Source: Shimia sp. SK013 (GTDB taxonomy: Bacteria > Pseudomonadota > Alphaproteobacteria > Rhodobacterales > Rhodobacteraceae). Taken from it: 64,000 nucleotides of DNA. The stretch covers positions 62,001 to 126,000 of the forward strand of contig NZ_LAJH01000028.1 in assembly GCF_001292625.1 (NCBI RefSeq). Direction: 5' to 3'. A program made the position numbers and the translations under genes. How positions within the stretch are numbered: the first letter of the stretch is position 1; every line of letters begins with the position of its first letter. The notes under the pieces are model-generated. The model had not been told where the DNA came from. It saw only the letters and a list, made by a program, of their open reading frames with translations, and made no database searches. Below, in pieces: positions 8,532 through 18,645 of the stretch.

Positions 8532-9754
8532 GTGCGAGGAGCGATTGTTGCCGCATAGCGGGCCATTCCGGCACCGACAATCGCGCAGACAATCAAAAAG
8601 TATAGGGCAACGCCGATATATTGCTGCTCTAACCCCACGCCAAGATCGATTAGAGTGCCTGTGATGGCCGGACCAATGGCGGACCCAAGCACCATGACGG
8701 CGGCGGCGGCGGATTTGATCGCGCCAATGTGGCGTGTGCCGTAAAACTCGGCCCAAAACGCGGATACCAGCGGCCCGTTGGCACCGGCAGTGAGGCCCAT
8801 CAATATCAAGCCGAAGAAAACGCCAAGGACCGAGTTGGCAACAGAGAACAGAACAAATGCCGCAACCAATGGCAATTGGAACCACGGCAGCAATTTGGCA
8901 GTGCCAAATCGATCAATCGCCCAGCCCGCCACCAGCATCGCGAGGATGCCCGTCAGCGTGAAAACAGGAAAAAAGGCGACCAACTCAAAGTGTTGCCAGC
9001 CTTTGATCTCAGCAAAAGGCACCTGTTGAAAGAAAAAGGCAGTGTTAAAGGCCGAGGGGCCTATCAGCGCCGGAACCATCACCCAGAACAACCCGTGTGA
9101 CAGCGCTGCTCGACGGGTCCAGTGAAGGCCACCCATGCCCGCGACGTGTTGGGAGGCCGCCATGGATTTTGGAGTGCGTTCCTGATTTAGCAACCAAATC
9201 AGAGTTGGAATGCCTGCAAACACAACACAGGCCGCAATGATCCAGATGCTGCGCCATGTCTCGGCGCTGAGCACGGAAACCACGGCGATGGGGAGGATGG
9301 CCTCGCCAAAAGAAAAGCCTAGTCCAGCAATGGCCAATGCGCGGCCGCGAGTGGCGACAAACCAGCGGGCCATGGCGACAACTGCGATGTGGCTGAGCAT
9401 GCCTTGCCCCGAAAAACGAAGGGCGAAGATCACAAATGGCAAGGTCCACGCCGCATGCGCGCCCGCCATCGCGAGGCAGGCCGCGATCAACAACGCGAGG
9501 ACCACTGCCCCCAAAGAGCGTACGCGAAAATGGTCGGTCAAAACGCCTGCCCAGACCATCAAAACCGCGGAGGCCAGCGTGCCGGTGGCGTAAATATTTC
9601 CCCAAGCGCTGTGGCTTAGGTCATAGGCCGCGCGAATTTCGCCTGCGAAGAGTGAAATGAAAAACGTTTGTCCAAAGCAGGACAGAAACGTCAAAAGCAT
9701 TCCAGGTATAAGCCAGCGCAGATTCTGGCGCAGAAATGCCAACGTGTCAGTCAT
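8528..9754 (-). CDS. MFS transporter
   Basis: Major facilitator superfamily permease with about 12 membrane segments over 408 residues. Hydrophobic stretches are regular from LIPGMLLTFLSCFGQTFF near the N-terminus to the last helix near the end, and the loop-2 motif GVLTDHFRVRSLG fits the family signature. Its substrate is not apparent; it resembles monocarboxylate/oxalate-like carriers in overall pattern, which is weak evidence. Its ATG overlaps the stop of the upstream lipoprotein hydrolase (ATGA), so the two are probably co-expressed. Confidence 0.85.
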   Translation of the reverse strand: MTDTLAFLRQNLRWLIPGMLLTFLSCFGQTFFISLFAGEIRAAYDLSHSAWGNIYATGTLASAVLMVWAGVLTDHFRVRSLGAVVLALLIAACLAMAGAHAAWTLPFVIFALRFSGQGMLSHIAVVAMARWFVATRGRALAIAGLGFSFGEAILPIAVVSVLSAETWRSIWIIAACVVFAGIPTLIWLLNQERTPKSMAASQHVAGMGGLHWTRRAALSHGLFWVMVPALIGPSAFNTAFFFQQVPFAEIKGWQHFELVAFFPVFTLTGILAMLVAGWAIDRFGTAKLLPWFQLPLVAAFVLFSVANSVLGVFFGLILMGLTAGANGPLVSAFWAEFYGTRHIGAIKSAAAAVMVLGSAIGPAITGTLIDLGVGLEQQYIGVALYFLIVCAIVGAGMARYAATIAPRT

Positions 9755-10857
9755 AGCGGTCCTGGGTCATCGGTGGGAAAGAGCTCGATAGCCATGGTGT
9801 CGCCGATGACCTGCACGGTTTTTGTCAACGTGTTCAGCCCCGGTGTTTCCAGACTATCAATGAGACTTTCCGCAGATTTCTGATCTCGAAGCAGAGAGAT
9901 CAAGGCCGGAGATTCTGCGAATAGATTGTGATTGTTGCTGTCTGACAGTGCAAAATTAGAGACGTCAATCAAACTGACGGGCAGACCGCCAAGCTGGGCT
10001 GGATCCGTGATCTGACCGAGACGTAGATCGGTCCCGTTGATGCGGCTGGACAGGCGCAGCGCGCGGTCTTCGCTTGTTGTCATCAAAAAAAACGGCTGTG
10101 GTAAAGATTGATATCTGGCAACACTGCGGTGGAAGACCTCGACGGGCATATCCGGCGCGATCAGAAGCACACTGTCCAAGTGGCGGTGCGACCAACCCGG
10201 TTTTTGAATTTCTATCTGGCGCAGCGTTTCGGTGATTAAAAGCGAGCCCCGCGAGTGACCGATCAGAGTTATTTGGTCCGGTCCGTGCTTGCCCAGAGAC
10301 AGCAGAAGCGTTTCCAGATCGTCGCGCGCATAAAGCACACTTTCGTTGTCGTAGTTATACGCCAGCGCCCGCCCTGCGCTTGGCCAGCTGAACGTCACCA
10401 GTGGCCCGGGAATTGCGAAATCCTGTTTGATTTGAGCTGAGCGAAAAAGGGCATTCGCATGCGTGTTATAAAACCCGTGCACAAAGATAACGACTTCGTC
10501 TTGGGCGGCAGGTCGCTTGTGGGCGATGTCCCTGATTTCTCGAGAAAACGCGTCTACGGTGTCGAAATTGTGCTGATCCGCGAGTACATAGTGCTGTTCG
10601 AAATCGGGTTTGTTGCTGAGCTGTGGTGCTTCTCCGGGTTTTCGGTCGGATGGAAGGCTTATCGTTGCGCGTAGGTATACCGACGAGTCGCCGCGTGTCC
10701 GGTCAAAAAAGCCGGCCTCGTTTGTCCCTCGATTTGTGGCGATATAGACGTTCGTTTTTGCTGGAGACGCCATGGCCTCGGGGTAGATTGGCGTATAGAC
10801 CACCGCTCCGCATGCGCTGAGAGTGGCTATCAGAAAAAAAAAGAAAAGAGCGCGCAC
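9751..10857 (-). CDS. Lipoprotein alpha/beta hydrolase (DUF900-like)
   Basis: Predicted membrane-anchored serine hydrolase of unknown substrate. From a GTG start at 10857 the 368-residue product has a short signal peptide ending in the lipobox LSAC (Cys16). It then shows the DUF900 pattern: VYIATNRGTNEAGF, VIFVHGFYNT (oxyanion-loop region) and the nucleophile elbow GHSRGS. An in-frame TTG at 10929 would add 24 residues that encode the terminator hairpin and would bury the signal peptide, so the GTG start is preferred. The start codon follows directly on the T-run of the hslU terminator. The MFS gene is coupled downstream. Confidence 0.82.
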   Translation of the reverse strand: MRALFFFFLIATLSACGAVVYTPIYPEAMASPAKTNVYIATNRGTNEAGFFDRTRGDSSVYLRATISLPSDRKPGEAPQLSNKPDFEQHYVLADQHNFDTVDAFSREIRDIAHKRPAAQDEVVIFVHGFYNTHANALFRSAQIKQDFAIPGPLVTFSWPSAGRALAYNYDNESVLYARDDLETLLLSLGKHGPDQITLIGHSRGSLLITETLRQIEIQKPGWSHRHLDSVLLIAPDMPVEVFHRSVARYQSLPQPFFLMTTSEDRALRLSSRINGTDLRLGQITDPAQLGGLPVSLIDVSNFALSDSNNHNLFAESPALISLLRDQKSAESLIDSLETPGLNTLTKTVQVIGDTMAIELFPTDDPGPL

Positions 10858-10887
10858 AAAAAAGCCCCGGCGATGGTGTTCGCCGGG
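10858..10887 (-). terminator. Intrinsic terminator of the hslV-hslU operon
   Basis: On the minus strand a 7-bp perfect stem (CCCGGCG, 10887-10881, with CGCCGGG, 10872-10866) and an 8-base loop are followed by GC and six T residues. It stands about 40 bases after the hslU stop codon. The T-run abuts the GTG start of the lipoprotein hydrolase. Confidence 0.85.
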
Positions 10888-10925
10888 ACTATGCCGCCAA
10901 ATGCTGGTGGAGACCAGCCGCGTCG

Positions 10926-12236
10926 TCAAAGCACGTAGCGGCTGACGTCGGTTGATTTCGCGAGGCTACCGAGGTGTTTGTCGACAAATGCAGCGTCAAC
11001 AGTAACCTCAAGGCCGGATTGGTCTGGTGCAGTAAAGCTCAGATCTTCGAACACGCGTTCCATAACAGTGTAAAGACGTCGCGCGCCGATGTTTTCGACC
11101 GATTGGTTGACCTCAGCCGCGATGCGGGCCAGCGCGTGAATGCCGTCATCGGTAAAAGCTACTGTGACTTCTTCGGTGCCCATCAATGCGGTGTATTGGC
11201 GGGTCAGCGCGTTGTCGGTTTCCGTCAAAATTCGCACAAAGTCGTCCTCGGTCAAGGCGCGCAGTTCAACACGGATCGGCAGACGACCTTGCAACTCGGG
11301 CAGAAGATCCGAAGGCTTTGCGATGTGGAAAGCGCCGGATGCGATAAACAGGATATGGTCGGTTTTCACGGCCCCGTATTTGGTCGAAACGGTGGTGCCT
11401 TCGATCAACGGAAGCAAGTCGCGCTGTACGCCTTCGCGGGATACATCCCCGCCGCGGGCTTCTTGACGGGCACAAACTTTGTCGATTTCGTCCAAGAACA
11501 CGATGCCGTTCTGCTCAACGGCTTCCAGCGCCGCGCGGTTGACGGTTTCGTCGTCCAAAAGTTTGTCGGCCTCATCGGATATCAGCACTTCGTAGCTTTC
11601 GGCCACAGTCAGGGATTTGCGCGTGGTGCGCCCACCCATCGCTTTGCCAAAAATATCGCCGAGGTTCATCATGCCCATTTGGCCGCTGGGCTGACCGGGG
11701 ATGTCGAACATGCCACCCATCGGATTGGATGTGTCGGCCAATTCCAGATCAATCACGGTGTCATCCAGCTCGCCGGTCTTGAGTTTTTTGCGGAACATTT
11801 CGCGCGTGCCTTCACGGGCGTCTTTGCCCGCAATGGCCTCGATCACACGTTCTTCTGCGGCAAGGTGTGCCTTGGCTTTCACGTCTTCGCGCATGTTTTC
11901 GCGGGTCTGCAAAATGGCGGCGTCCATCAAATCGCGGATGATCTGTTCAACGTCGCGGCCAACATAGCCAACTTCGGTGAATTTGGTCGCCTCGACCTTG
12001 ATAAAGGGCGCGCGCGCCAATTTTGCCAAGCGGCGACTGATTTCGGTTTTGCCGACGCCGGTGGGGCCGATCATCAGGATGTTCTTGGGGTACACCTCGT
12101 CACGCAGATCATCGGACAGTTGCTTGCGCCGCCAGCGGTTGCGAAGGGCAACGGCTACGGCGCGCTTGGCATCACTTTGGCCGATGATGAAACGGTCGAG
12201 TTCGGAAACGATTTCGCGGGGGGTCAGATCGGTCAC
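10926..12236 (-). CDS. hslU: ATP-dependent protease ATPase subunit HslU
   Basis: AAA+ unfoldase that feeds substrates to the HslV peptidase. The 436-residue product has the N-terminal [19 protein letters not shown], Walker A GPTGVGKT, the pore motif GYVGRD, a variable I-domain (about 110-225), Walker [10 protein letters not shown], a sensor/arginine-finger region near [14 protein letters not shown], and the C-terminal YVL that docks into HslV. It starts with GTG, overlapping the stop of the aldo/keto reductase by four bases. The insertion of that gene separates it from hslV. Confidence 0.97.
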   Translation of the reverse strand: MTDLTPREIVSELDRFIIGQSDAKRAVAVALRNRWRRKQLSDDLRDEVYPKNILMIGPTGVGKTEISRRLAKLARAPFIKVEATKFTEVGYVGRDVEQIIRDLMDAAILQTRENMREDVKAKAHLAAEERVIEAIAGKDAREGTREMFRKKLKTGELDDTVIDLELADTSNPMGGMFDIPGQPSGQMGMMNLGDIFGKAMGGRTTRKSLTVAESYEVLISDEADKLLDDETVNRAALEAVEQNGIVFLDEIDKVCARQEARGGDVSREGVQRDLLPLIEGTTVSTKYGAVKTDHILFIASGAFHIAKPSDLLPELQGRLPIRVELRALTEDDFVRILTETDNALTRQYTALMGTEEVTVAFTDDGIHALARIAAEVNQSVENIGARRLYTVMERVFEDLSFTAPDQSGLEVTVDAAFVDKHLGSLAKSTDVSRYVL

Positions 12237-13267
12237 GACAGGGCCTTTGTGAATTGTTCGTCGGTCATCATGTCGTCAAACCATTCCGGATAACGACGGG
12301 CGGGGGCGGCAGCGGCATCAATTGCGGCCATTTCTGCCTCGGAGAGGGAGATATTGGCTGCGGCGATGCCGGTTTCAAGTTGGCTGATTTTGGAGGCGCC
12401 TAGGATCACCGTGTGATCGCGGCGCTTGTTCAAGATCCAGGCCTGCGCAATTTGTGCGGTGGACGCGTTGTGCGTTTCAGCGGCGGCGTTCATCGCAGTT
12501 AAAGCGGCGCCCGCCTGTTGTGGCGGCACTTGCAGGAAATCGCCTTCGGCCAGACGACCCTCGCCCTTTTCAAGATCAGCCGGGTCGTATTTTCCAGACA
12601 ACAGCCCCCCCGACAAAGGCGACCATGCCATCAGCCCGACGCCCATTTCTTTGCCAAGTCTTAGAACGTCAACTTCGATGTCGCGGCCGACGGCGTTGTA
12701 GAGATATTGGCCGGCAATGAATTGTTGCATGCCATTGTCCCGTTGGAATTGGATCGCGCGGGCAAGTTGCCATGCTGGCCAATTGGACACGCCGATGTAG
12801 CGAACTTTGCCTGCATCAATCAACGTTTGCAGTGTGCGCAGAGTTTCTTCCATCGGAGTGGTGAAATCGGTTTTGTGCAACACAAGAAGGTCGATCCACT
12901 CGGTGCCAAGGCGCCGCAGGCTGCCTTCGACTGAGGAAATGATGTGGTTGCGCGACAGGCCCGCGTTGCCCAGCCGATCAGACTGGCGGAACCCAAATTT
13001 GGTGCAGATTACCGCCTGCTCACGTTTGCCCTTGAGGGTTTTGCCGAGGATGTCCTCGGCCTCGCCACCAGTGTAATCGTCGGCAGAGTCAAAAAAGTTC
13101 ACGCCACGATCCAAGGCAAGATCAACCATGTTCTGCGCGTCACTTTGACCAACTTTTGCAACGCCGGGGATCCAATCGGAGCCATGCGTAAACGTCATCG
13201 TGCCCAGCAAAACGCGGGAAACCACGAGGCCGGAGTTGCCCAAACGGGTGTAGTTCATTTCAGTCAT
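12233..13267 (-). CDS. Aldo/keto reductase
   Basis: NAD(P)H-dependent reductase of the AKR superfamily, a TIM barrel of 344 residues. Visible are [14 protein letters not shown] at the N-terminus, [14 protein letters not shown] with the catalytic Asp/Tyr, the Lys in VICTKFG, the His in LLVLHKTD, and the cofactor-binding region near [17 protein letters not shown]. The start at 13267 gives an ATGA overlap with hslV; the downstream end overlaps hslU by four bases. Its placement inside the hslVU operon suggests co-induction in stress; a role in clearing reactive aldehydes is inference. Confidence 0.93.
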   Translation of the reverse strand: MTEMNYTRLGNSGLVVSRVLLGTMTFTHGSDWIPGVAKVGQSDAQNMVDLALDRGVNFFDSADDYTGGEAEDILGKTLKGKREQAVICTKFGFRQSDRLGNAGLSRNHIISSVEGSLRRLGTEWIDLLVLHKTDFTTPMEETLRTLQTLIDAGKVRYIGVSNWPAWQLARAIQFQRDNGMQQFIAGQYLYNAVGRDIEVDVLRLGKEMGVGLMAWSPLSGGLLSGKYDPADLEKGEGRLAEGDFLQVPPQQAGAALTAMNAAAETHNASTAQIAQAWILNKRRDHTVILGASKISQLETGIAAANISLSEAEMAAIDAAAAPARRYPEWFDDMMTDEQFTKALS

Positions 13268-13821
13268 TTCTTGATCGTTTCCACAGTTAGGTTGCCGTTG
13301 GTGTAAACGCAAATATCGCTGGCGATTGCCATGGCTTTGCGTGCGACCTCTTCGGCGGAAAGATCGGTGTCCATCAGGGCGCGGCCTGCGGCCAGCGCGT
13401 AATTGCCGCCCGAGCCAATTGCGGTCACGTCATGTTCGGGTTCCAGAACGTCGCCGGCGCCGGTGATGACAAAGATGTCTTCACCGTCAGACACGATCAA
13501 CATCGCTTCGAGCTTTTGCAGATATTTGTCGGTGCGCCAGTCCTTGGCCAACTCTACCGAAGCGCGGGCCAATTGGCCCGGCGTTGCTTCAAGCTTGGCT
13601 TCAAGACGCTCCAAAAGGGTAAAAGCATCAGCGGTGGAGCCGGCAAATCCAGAGACCACGTCATAGCCACCAGGCGAGAGGCGGCGCACCTTGCGGGCAC
13701 TGCCCTTGATCACGGTTTGACCCAGTGAGACCTGACCGTCACCGGCAATCACAACCACGCCGTCCTTTTTGACGCCCATGATTGTTGTGCCGTGCCAACC
13801 GGGAAATTGATCGTCTGACAT
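13264..13821 (-). CDS. hslV: ATP-dependent protease proteolytic subunit HslV
   Basis: Proteasome-like threonine peptidase that forms the double hexamer core of HslUV. The 185-residue product has the short propeptide ending before the catalytic Thr12 in HGTTIMGV, then [15 protein letters not shown], Lys of SARKVRRL, and [16 protein letters not shown]. The family is usually 175-185 residues. GAGGA precedes the ATG by eight bases. It is the first gene of the operon and has a candidate heat-shock promoter upstream. Confidence 0.97.
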   Translation of the reverse strand: MSDDQFPGWHGTTIMGVKKDGVVVIAGDGQVSLGQTVIKGSARKVRRLSPGGYDVVSGFAGSTADAFTLLERLEAKLEATPGQLARASVELAKDWRTDKYLQKLEAMLIVSDGEDIFVITGAGDVLEPEHDVTAIGSGGNYALAAGRALMDTDLSAEEVARKAMAIASDICVYTNGNLTVETIKK

Positions 13822-13845
13822 AAAACATTCCTCATTGTCTTGCGC

Positions 13846-13877
13846 CCTATATGAGCCTGCGTAGCGGTTGAGGCAAG
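13846..13877 (-). promoter_or_regulatory. Candidate sigma32 (RpoH) promoter of hslV
   Basis: On the minus strand CTTG (13877-13874) is followed after 18 bases by CTCATATAGG (13855-13846). This agrees with the alphaproteobacterial heat-shock pattern CTTG-N17/18-CYTATNTNNG with one mismatch. The predicted transcript would start about 18 bases before the hslV ATG. Heat-shock control of hslVU is well established in other bacteria. Confidence 0.5.
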
Positions 13878-13921
13878 GGCGGGACTTGCCCGTGCGCCGG
13901 CGAGCGCTTAGCGTCGCTTTT

Positions 13922-14827
13922 ATGACCAGCGCACAGAAAGCCCGTTTCTATCTGCCCGAGGGGCTTCGACAAAGTGCCGAGGCAGGGGAGCACAATTTTC
14001 TGAACAAAGTGGCCCACGTGTTGCGTGATGCGGATTTCGAGGTGGTTTTCGAGCCGCCCAATATGGCCGATTCACGTCGTTCGGGGTACTCTCTGTTTCA
14101 TATGGAGCGTCCGTTCACGCGCAAATCGGTGACTGTCCGGCGCAACTATTTTTATCCGTTCTGGCAGATTGAGCGCACGCATGAACGTTGGAACTGGGAT
14201 GTGGCCAACGCGCGGTTTGACACAGATGGGATCGATCCAGACGAGGCGGTTCGATTTTATCGGTTCTGGCAGAAGCGACTGTATGATTCGCCGCTTCAAA
14301 ACCTTGGACATGACGGGTTTGTCTATGTGCCTTTGCAGGGGAAATTGCTGGAAAAAAGATCGTTTCAGCATTGCAGCCCGGTTGAGATGATCGGTCATAC
14401 ATTGGCGCAAGAACCGAACCGCAAAGTGATCGCTGCGTTGCATCCCAAGGAGAGCTACACCGAAGAAGAGTTTGCGGTTTTGGAGCGTTTGGAAGCGGAA
14501 TACAGCCAGCTTGAATTGCGCATGGGGGACATGGAGGCGCTTTTGTCGCGGTGCGATTATGTGGTGACGCAGAATTCCAGCGTGGCGTTCTCCGGCTTTT
14601 TCTTTGGCAAGCCGTGCGTGTTGTTCGGGCTGATTGATTTCCACCACATTGCCGCAAATGTGAGTTTGTTGGGTGTTGCCGAAGCTTTTTACGCTGCCCG
14701 CGCCGCTGCGCCGGAGTACGCGCTATATGTCTGGTGGTTCCTGCAGAAGATGTCGATCAATGCGGGTCGGCCTGAGGCCGAAGAACGCATTCGCGCAAGG
14801 CTTTTGGCGTTGGATTGGCCGGTTTAG
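13922..14827 (+). CDS. Capsule-polysaccharide/KpsS-like hypothetical protein
   Basis: Uncharacterised 301-residue soluble protein. The C-terminal half resembles the nucleotide-sugar side of capsule synthesis proteins of the KpsC/KpsS type: [17 protein letters not shown], then [21 protein letters not shown], where a Ser-rich loop follows a strand. The N-terminal half is rich in aromatic residues and unusual for that family, so a glycosyltransferase role is tentative. The start at 13922 is preferred over an ORF extension of 18 Arg-rich residues. It is divergent from hslV and convergent with trxA, and stands alone without capsule genes. Confidence 0.6.
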   Translation: MTSAQKARFYLPEGLRQSAEAGEHNFLNKVAHVLRDADFEVVFEPPNMADSRRSGYSLFHMERPFTRKSVTVRRNYFYPFWQIERTHERWNWDVANARFDTDGIDPDEAVRFYRFWQKRLYDSPLQNLGHDGFVYVPLQGKLLEKRSFQHCSPVEMIGHTLAQEPNRKVIAALHPKESYTEEEFAVLERLEAEYSQLELRMGDMEALLSRCDYVVTQNSSVAFSGFFFGKPCVLFGLIDFHHIAANVSLLGVAEAFYAARAAAPEYALYVWWFLQKMSINAGRPEAEERIRARLLALDWPV

Positions 14828-14832
14828 GCAAG

Positions 14833-14862
14833 AAAAAAAGGCGCCCCGAACGGGACGCCTTT
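14833..14862 (-). terminator. Intrinsic terminator downstream of trxA
   Basis: On the minus strand an 11-bp stem with one T-G wobble (arms 14862-14852 and 14847-14837, loop of four) runs into a T-tract (14839-14833). It lies between the convergent trxA and the 13922-14827 gene and can end the trxA/addAB transcript. The A-rich other side is too short to judge bidirectional use. Confidence 0.85.
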
Positions 14863-14883
14863 GGGTAGTCAATCTTACAAAGA

Positions 14884-15204
14884 TCAGATCGAGTCGTCGA
14901 TCCAGCTTTGCAGTGCTGCCTTAGGGGCTGCACCGCTTTTGTTGGACACAACGTTGCCGTCTTTGAAGATGAACAGCGCCGGGATGCCGCGCACACCCAA
15001 GGCAGCTGCTGCGCCCGGGTTGCTGTCGACGTCGACCTTGGCGATCTTCACCTTGCCGTCGTATTCGGCGGACAGCTCTTCGAGAGCGGGGCCGATTTGT
15101 TTACAAGGGCCGCACCATTCGGCCCAGAAATCGACGACCACAGGGACGTCGGAATTTTTGACTTCTTCATCGAAGGTGGCGTCGGTGACAGCGACGGTTG
15201 CCAT
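14884..15204 (-). CDS. trxA: Thioredoxin
   Basis: Cytoplasmic thiol-disulfide oxidoreductase reduced by thioredoxin reductase. The 106-residue product has the canonical active site WCGPC (Cys31, Cys34), the buried Asp in VVVDFWAEW, and the cis-proline segment GIPALFIF. It lies 42 bases after addA on the same strand, with its own terminator. It can reduce MsrA and MsrB, which are encoded at about 58 kb. Confidence 0.97.
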   Translation of the reverse strand: MATVAVTDATFDEEVKNSDVPVVVDFWAEWCGPCKQIGPALEELSAEYDGKVKIAKVDVDSNPGAAAALGVRGIPALFIFKDGNVVSNKSGAAPKAALQSWIDDSI

Positions 15205-15246
15205 TGGATATCTCCTGAAAGTGGGAAGCTTTTCGTTTGAGTGAAA

Positions 15247-18200
15247 CTAGGTTTGCGGACCTGCGGCGTCAAGGTATCCTGTGGTTGCGAGTGCTTTTGT
15301 CACAAGATCGTGTGGTAGGGGCATGTAGGTCGCGGAGCGGGTCCACAGAATTCCGGTTTCAATTCGGTGGTTTGGATAGATCTGAGCGAGGCCGTGGGCA
15401 TAAGCACCCATCTGCCGCAACAAACCTTCGGGGGCATGCGAGGGCGCTACCGGCACCGTGGCGTTGGTTTTAAAATCCACTGCCAGGACGCTGTCGGATG
15501 TGACAACCAATCTGTCGATGATGCCATGCAAGCGATGCTGGCCTAATGTTGCGGTGAGCGGAACTTCTGCGAGAGTTTGCCCGTCAAACAACCAGGACAG
15601 GTCAGCGGCACGCAAAACGCCCTTGGCCTCTGTAAGCAGACTTTCAAAGTCAGCCGGTCCACTTGGTGCCAGATCGTTCTGCAGAAGTGTTTTGGCCACG
15701 CCGGACCACTTTTCAGGGTCGTGATCTGGAAAGTGCTCCAGAAGCAGGTGGATTTGAGAGCCGCGCCGTAGGGCGGCCTCTTCGTCAAGCCCTGCGTCTC
15801 CGGGCAGGGCTTTCGCGCCGCCGAGGTTGGAAGGTGACAGCGCGATCTTGGTTGGGCGGGGGGCTGGCGCGTCGGTGGTCAGGATGTCTGGCAAATGGGT
15901 CTCAGTGGTTTCTGTATCCGTCTTTGGATGCGTTACCGGCCCGGACCAATCTCCATGATCGATCCGCAATCCCTCGCCGCCCGGCATTGGATTTGGCACT
16001 GCTCCGGATTTCTGCATGGCGGCATCGACAGTGTCATACCAGCTTTTGCCATCCTTCCCCAATTCGCCAGCGGCGGCCACAATCAACCATTTTTCGGCAC
16101 GAGTCATGGCCACATAGAGCAAGCGCAACCGCTCCGCCTCGAGCTTCTCCGCCATTTGGTCGCGTGCAGCGTTCAAGCGGCTTGGGGACACATCCTTGGA
16201 CACGTTCCACAACGCAATGTCGTCTACGTTGACAATCGGTGTATCGGTTCGGGTGATCCTGCGGCCGGTGTCCGGCATGATCACAATTGGCGCTTCGAGC
16301 CCTTTGGACCCATGCACCGTCATCACGCGTATGCGGTTCGAGGCGCTGTCCATTTGCCTCTTGATCTCCAGATCATCGGTTTCCATCCATTGCAGAAAAC
16401 CGGTGAGGCTGGGCACGGATGATTTTTCGTAGGCCAATGCTTGGGACAAGAGCGCATTGATACCGTCCTCGGCTTCACCTCCCAAACGTGACAGCAATTT
16501 GCGCCGCCCTTCGTGGCGTGTCAGTACACGTTCGATCAGGTCATAGGGTCGTAAGAAATCCGCCTGTTTGCGGAGATCGTCCAGAATAGCCAGTGTGTCA
16601 GGAAATTCATCACGGCGTTTGCGCAGGGCCTCCCACAGGTGTTGTTTGGGAATGCGGCGGTGGGCAAGATCAAACAGCGCCTGTTCAGACCAGCCAAAAA
16701 GTGGTGAGCGCAGGATTGTTGCCAGTGACAGGTCGTCCTCGGGCGTTGCAAGAAAGCTCAGCAAAGCGCCCAGATCGCGTACGGCCATTTCCGCGCCAAC
16801 CTTTAATCGGTCAGCGCCTGCAATCGCCAACCCTTCGGTTTTGCAGGCCCGGATGATTTCGTGAAACAGGTCTGAGCGACGCTGTACCAGAACGAGAAAG
16901 TCGCCTTCGCGCACCGGTCGCTGCGTAAAGATGTCATTTGTGCCTTTGGTGGCGGCAATGGTAGCGCCGGTGTCGATCATGCGCCTGATCTCACGGGCGA
17001 GGCGCTGGGCCAGAATGACAGTGTGGTGCGTGTCCGCCCGTCGGTCAACGGGATCAAACCAATCGTCTTTTTCCGGTTTGGGAGTCGGGTCGACCACTGG
17101 CCAAAGGTCAACCCGTCCCGGCATTTGATCGTGAAAAGCGATGTGGCGGTTTCCGTCCGGGAATCCCGCGTATTCACGGTTCTGGAAGGTTACATCCACA
17201 AGGTTCAGGATCGCAGGAGAAGACCGGAACGAGTATTCCAGACTCAAATTTTGCAGAGCATGACCGGAAGGTTCCAGCCTGTCCGAAAATTCGCCGCGCA
17301 TTCGGTCAAATTCGGCCGGGTCTGCGCCCTGAAAGCTGTAAATCGACTGCTTTTTATCTCCCACGACAAAAATCGTACGGGTGATGTCGGACCGCGCGCC
17401 AGTCCCTGAGGTGAATTCCTGAGCAAGTCGTTCGATCACTTGCCATTGCGCGGGACTGGTATCTTGAGCCTCATCCACCAGAATGTGGTCGATACCACCG
17501 TCCAGCCGATACAGCACCCATTCGGCCACCGCAGGCTCATTCAAAAGTGAGCGGGCGCGCAGGATCAAGTCATCAAAATCAAGCCATCCACGCTGTTGCT
17601 TTTGGTGCTCGTAATGCTGGACAAAGGCGTGAGCAAACCCGTGAAGAGCAGCGCTTCGTTCAACAGCAGCCAGAGCTATCCGGTTTTCCCGCGCCGCTTC
17701 GACGCGCAACATCAAAGGTTGAAGTTTTTCGATCAGATCCGGATTGGCCGCCTGCAGTTTCTTGGTCGGAAAAGACCCTAACTTGGCGGAAAACGGCTCC
17801 TTGGCGCTTGCACCTGTGAGAAACACACCTTCCATCGTGGCAATGGCTGCTGGGTCATAGGTGGTGATGGTTTGAAGTTTGTCGGCGGCTTTGATGTCCG
17901 TGCTGCTGCCGGTGCGTAGCAAAGAGATAAGACTGTTGATCAGTTCCTCTTCTCCGCCAAGAAACACAGAGCTGAGAACCGACGAAGCGTCAAAGTTGGT
18001 GGGGAGTTCAAATATTTCACACAGTTCGCCGTACGATTTTGGAGTCCGGAACAGATCAGCTTTTCGGGTGATTTCACCAGTTAGGTCCTCGAGATCCTGT
18101 CCGGTGAAGTGAAAGGCGAGGGCTTCTATGAGCGGGGCCTGATTCCCGCGCGCCATGTCTTCGACAATCTCCTCACGCAGCAGCGCGGCGGCGCGGGTTT

Positions 18201-18645
18201 CCATTTCGGTGAACAAAGGCGAGACGCCCGCTTCAAGCGGAAAGCGGCGCAGAAGGGACGCGCAAAATGAGTGGATCGTCTGAATTTTCAGCCCACCAGG
18301 TGTTTCAATGGCGCGGGCAAACAGAGTGCGCGCCTCGGAGAGGTCTTTTGGCCCGGCCTGCGTGCTGGCGCCAAGTTCAGCGAGTTCATCGGTCAGCGCG
18401 GCGTCGCTTTTCATTGCCCAACTGCCAAGGCGGTCAAACAGACGGTTTTGCATCTCGCTGGCGGCGGCTTTGGTGTAGGTCAGGCACAAAATATGCTGAG
18501 GCATGACCCCTTGGAGCAACAGTCGCGCCACGCGGTCTGTTAGTACGCGGGTTTTTCCGGAGCCTGCGTTGGCCGATAACCAGGTGCTGGCGTCTGGCCT
18601 GGCTGCGATAATCTGTTGACGGGTGGCGTCGTTTACTTGGGTCAT
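15247..18645 (-). CDS. addA: Double-strand break repair helicase/nuclease AddA
   Basis: UvrD-like helicase with a C-terminal RecB-family nuclease, working with AddB to resect double-strand ends for RecA loading. The 1132-residue product shows Walker A in SANAGSGKT (about 24-32), DEAQDTSPAQW (motif II), VVGDKKQSIYSFQGA (motif III), VMTVHGSKGLEAPIV (motif V) and LYVAMTRAEKW (motif VI). The nuclease end has HGIIDRLV and AVDFKTN. It overlaps addB by four bases (ATGA). The order tsaE-amgK-murU-addB-addA-trxA is conserved in the family. Confidence 0.96.
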   Translation of the reverse strand: MTQVNDATRQQIIAARPDASTWLSANAGSGKTRVLTDRVARLLLQGVMPQHILCLTYTKAAASEMQNRLFDRLGSWAMKSDAALTDELAELGASTQAGPKDLSEARTLFARAIETPGGLKIQTIHSFCASLLRRFPLEAGVSPLFTEMETRAAALLREEIVEDMARGNQAPLIEALAFHFTGQDLEDLTGEITRKADLFRTPKSYGELCEIFELPTNFDASSVLSSVFLGGEEELINSLISLLRTGSSTDIKAADKLQTITTYDPAAIATMEGVFLTGASAKEPFSAKLGSFPTKKLQAANPDLIEKLQPLMLRVEAARENRIALAAVERSAALHGFAHAFVQHYEHQKQQRGWLDFDDLILRARSLLNEPAVAEWVLYRLDGGIDHILVDEAQDTSPAQWQVIERLAQEFTSGTGARSDITRTIFVVGDKKQSIYSFQGADPAEFDRMRGEFSDRLEPSGHALQNLSLEYSFRSSPAILNLVDVTFQNREYAGFPDGNRHIAFHDQMPGRVDLWPVVDPTPKPEKDDWFDPVDRRADTHHTVILAQRLAREIRRMIDTGATIAATKGTNDIFTQRPVREGDFLVLVQRRSDLFHEIIRACKTEGLAIAGADRLKVGAEMAVRDLGALLSFLATPEDDLSLATILRSPLFGWSEQALFDLAHRRIPKQHLWEALRKRRDEFPDTLAILDDLRKQADFLRPYDLIERVLTRHEGRRKLLSRLGGEAEDGINALLSQALAYEKSSVPSLTGFLQWMETDDLEIKRQMDSASNRIRVMTVHGSKGLEAPIVIMPDTGRRITRTDTPIVNVDDIALWNVSKDVSPSRLNAARDQMAEKLEAERLRLLYVAMTRAEKWLIVAAAGELGKDGKSWYDTVDAAMQKSGAVPNPMPGGEGLRIDHGDWSGPVTHPKTDTETTETHLPDILTTDAPAPRPTKIALSPSNLGGAKALPGDAGLDEEAALRRGSQIHLLLEHFPDHDPEKWSGVAKTLLQNDLAPSGPADFESLLTEAKGVLRAADLSWLFDGQTLAEVPLTATLGQHRLHGIIDRLVVTSDSVLAVDFKTNATVPVAPSHAPEGLLRQMGAYAHGLAQIYPNHRIETGILWTRSATYMPLPHDLVTKALATTGYLDAAGPQT

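Noticed and set aside
10974-12293. Long open frame (439 codons) opposite hslU
   Set aside because: It is a mirror of the hslU codon bias, has low-complexity Phe/Gly/His composition and no ribosome site, and hslU is certain.
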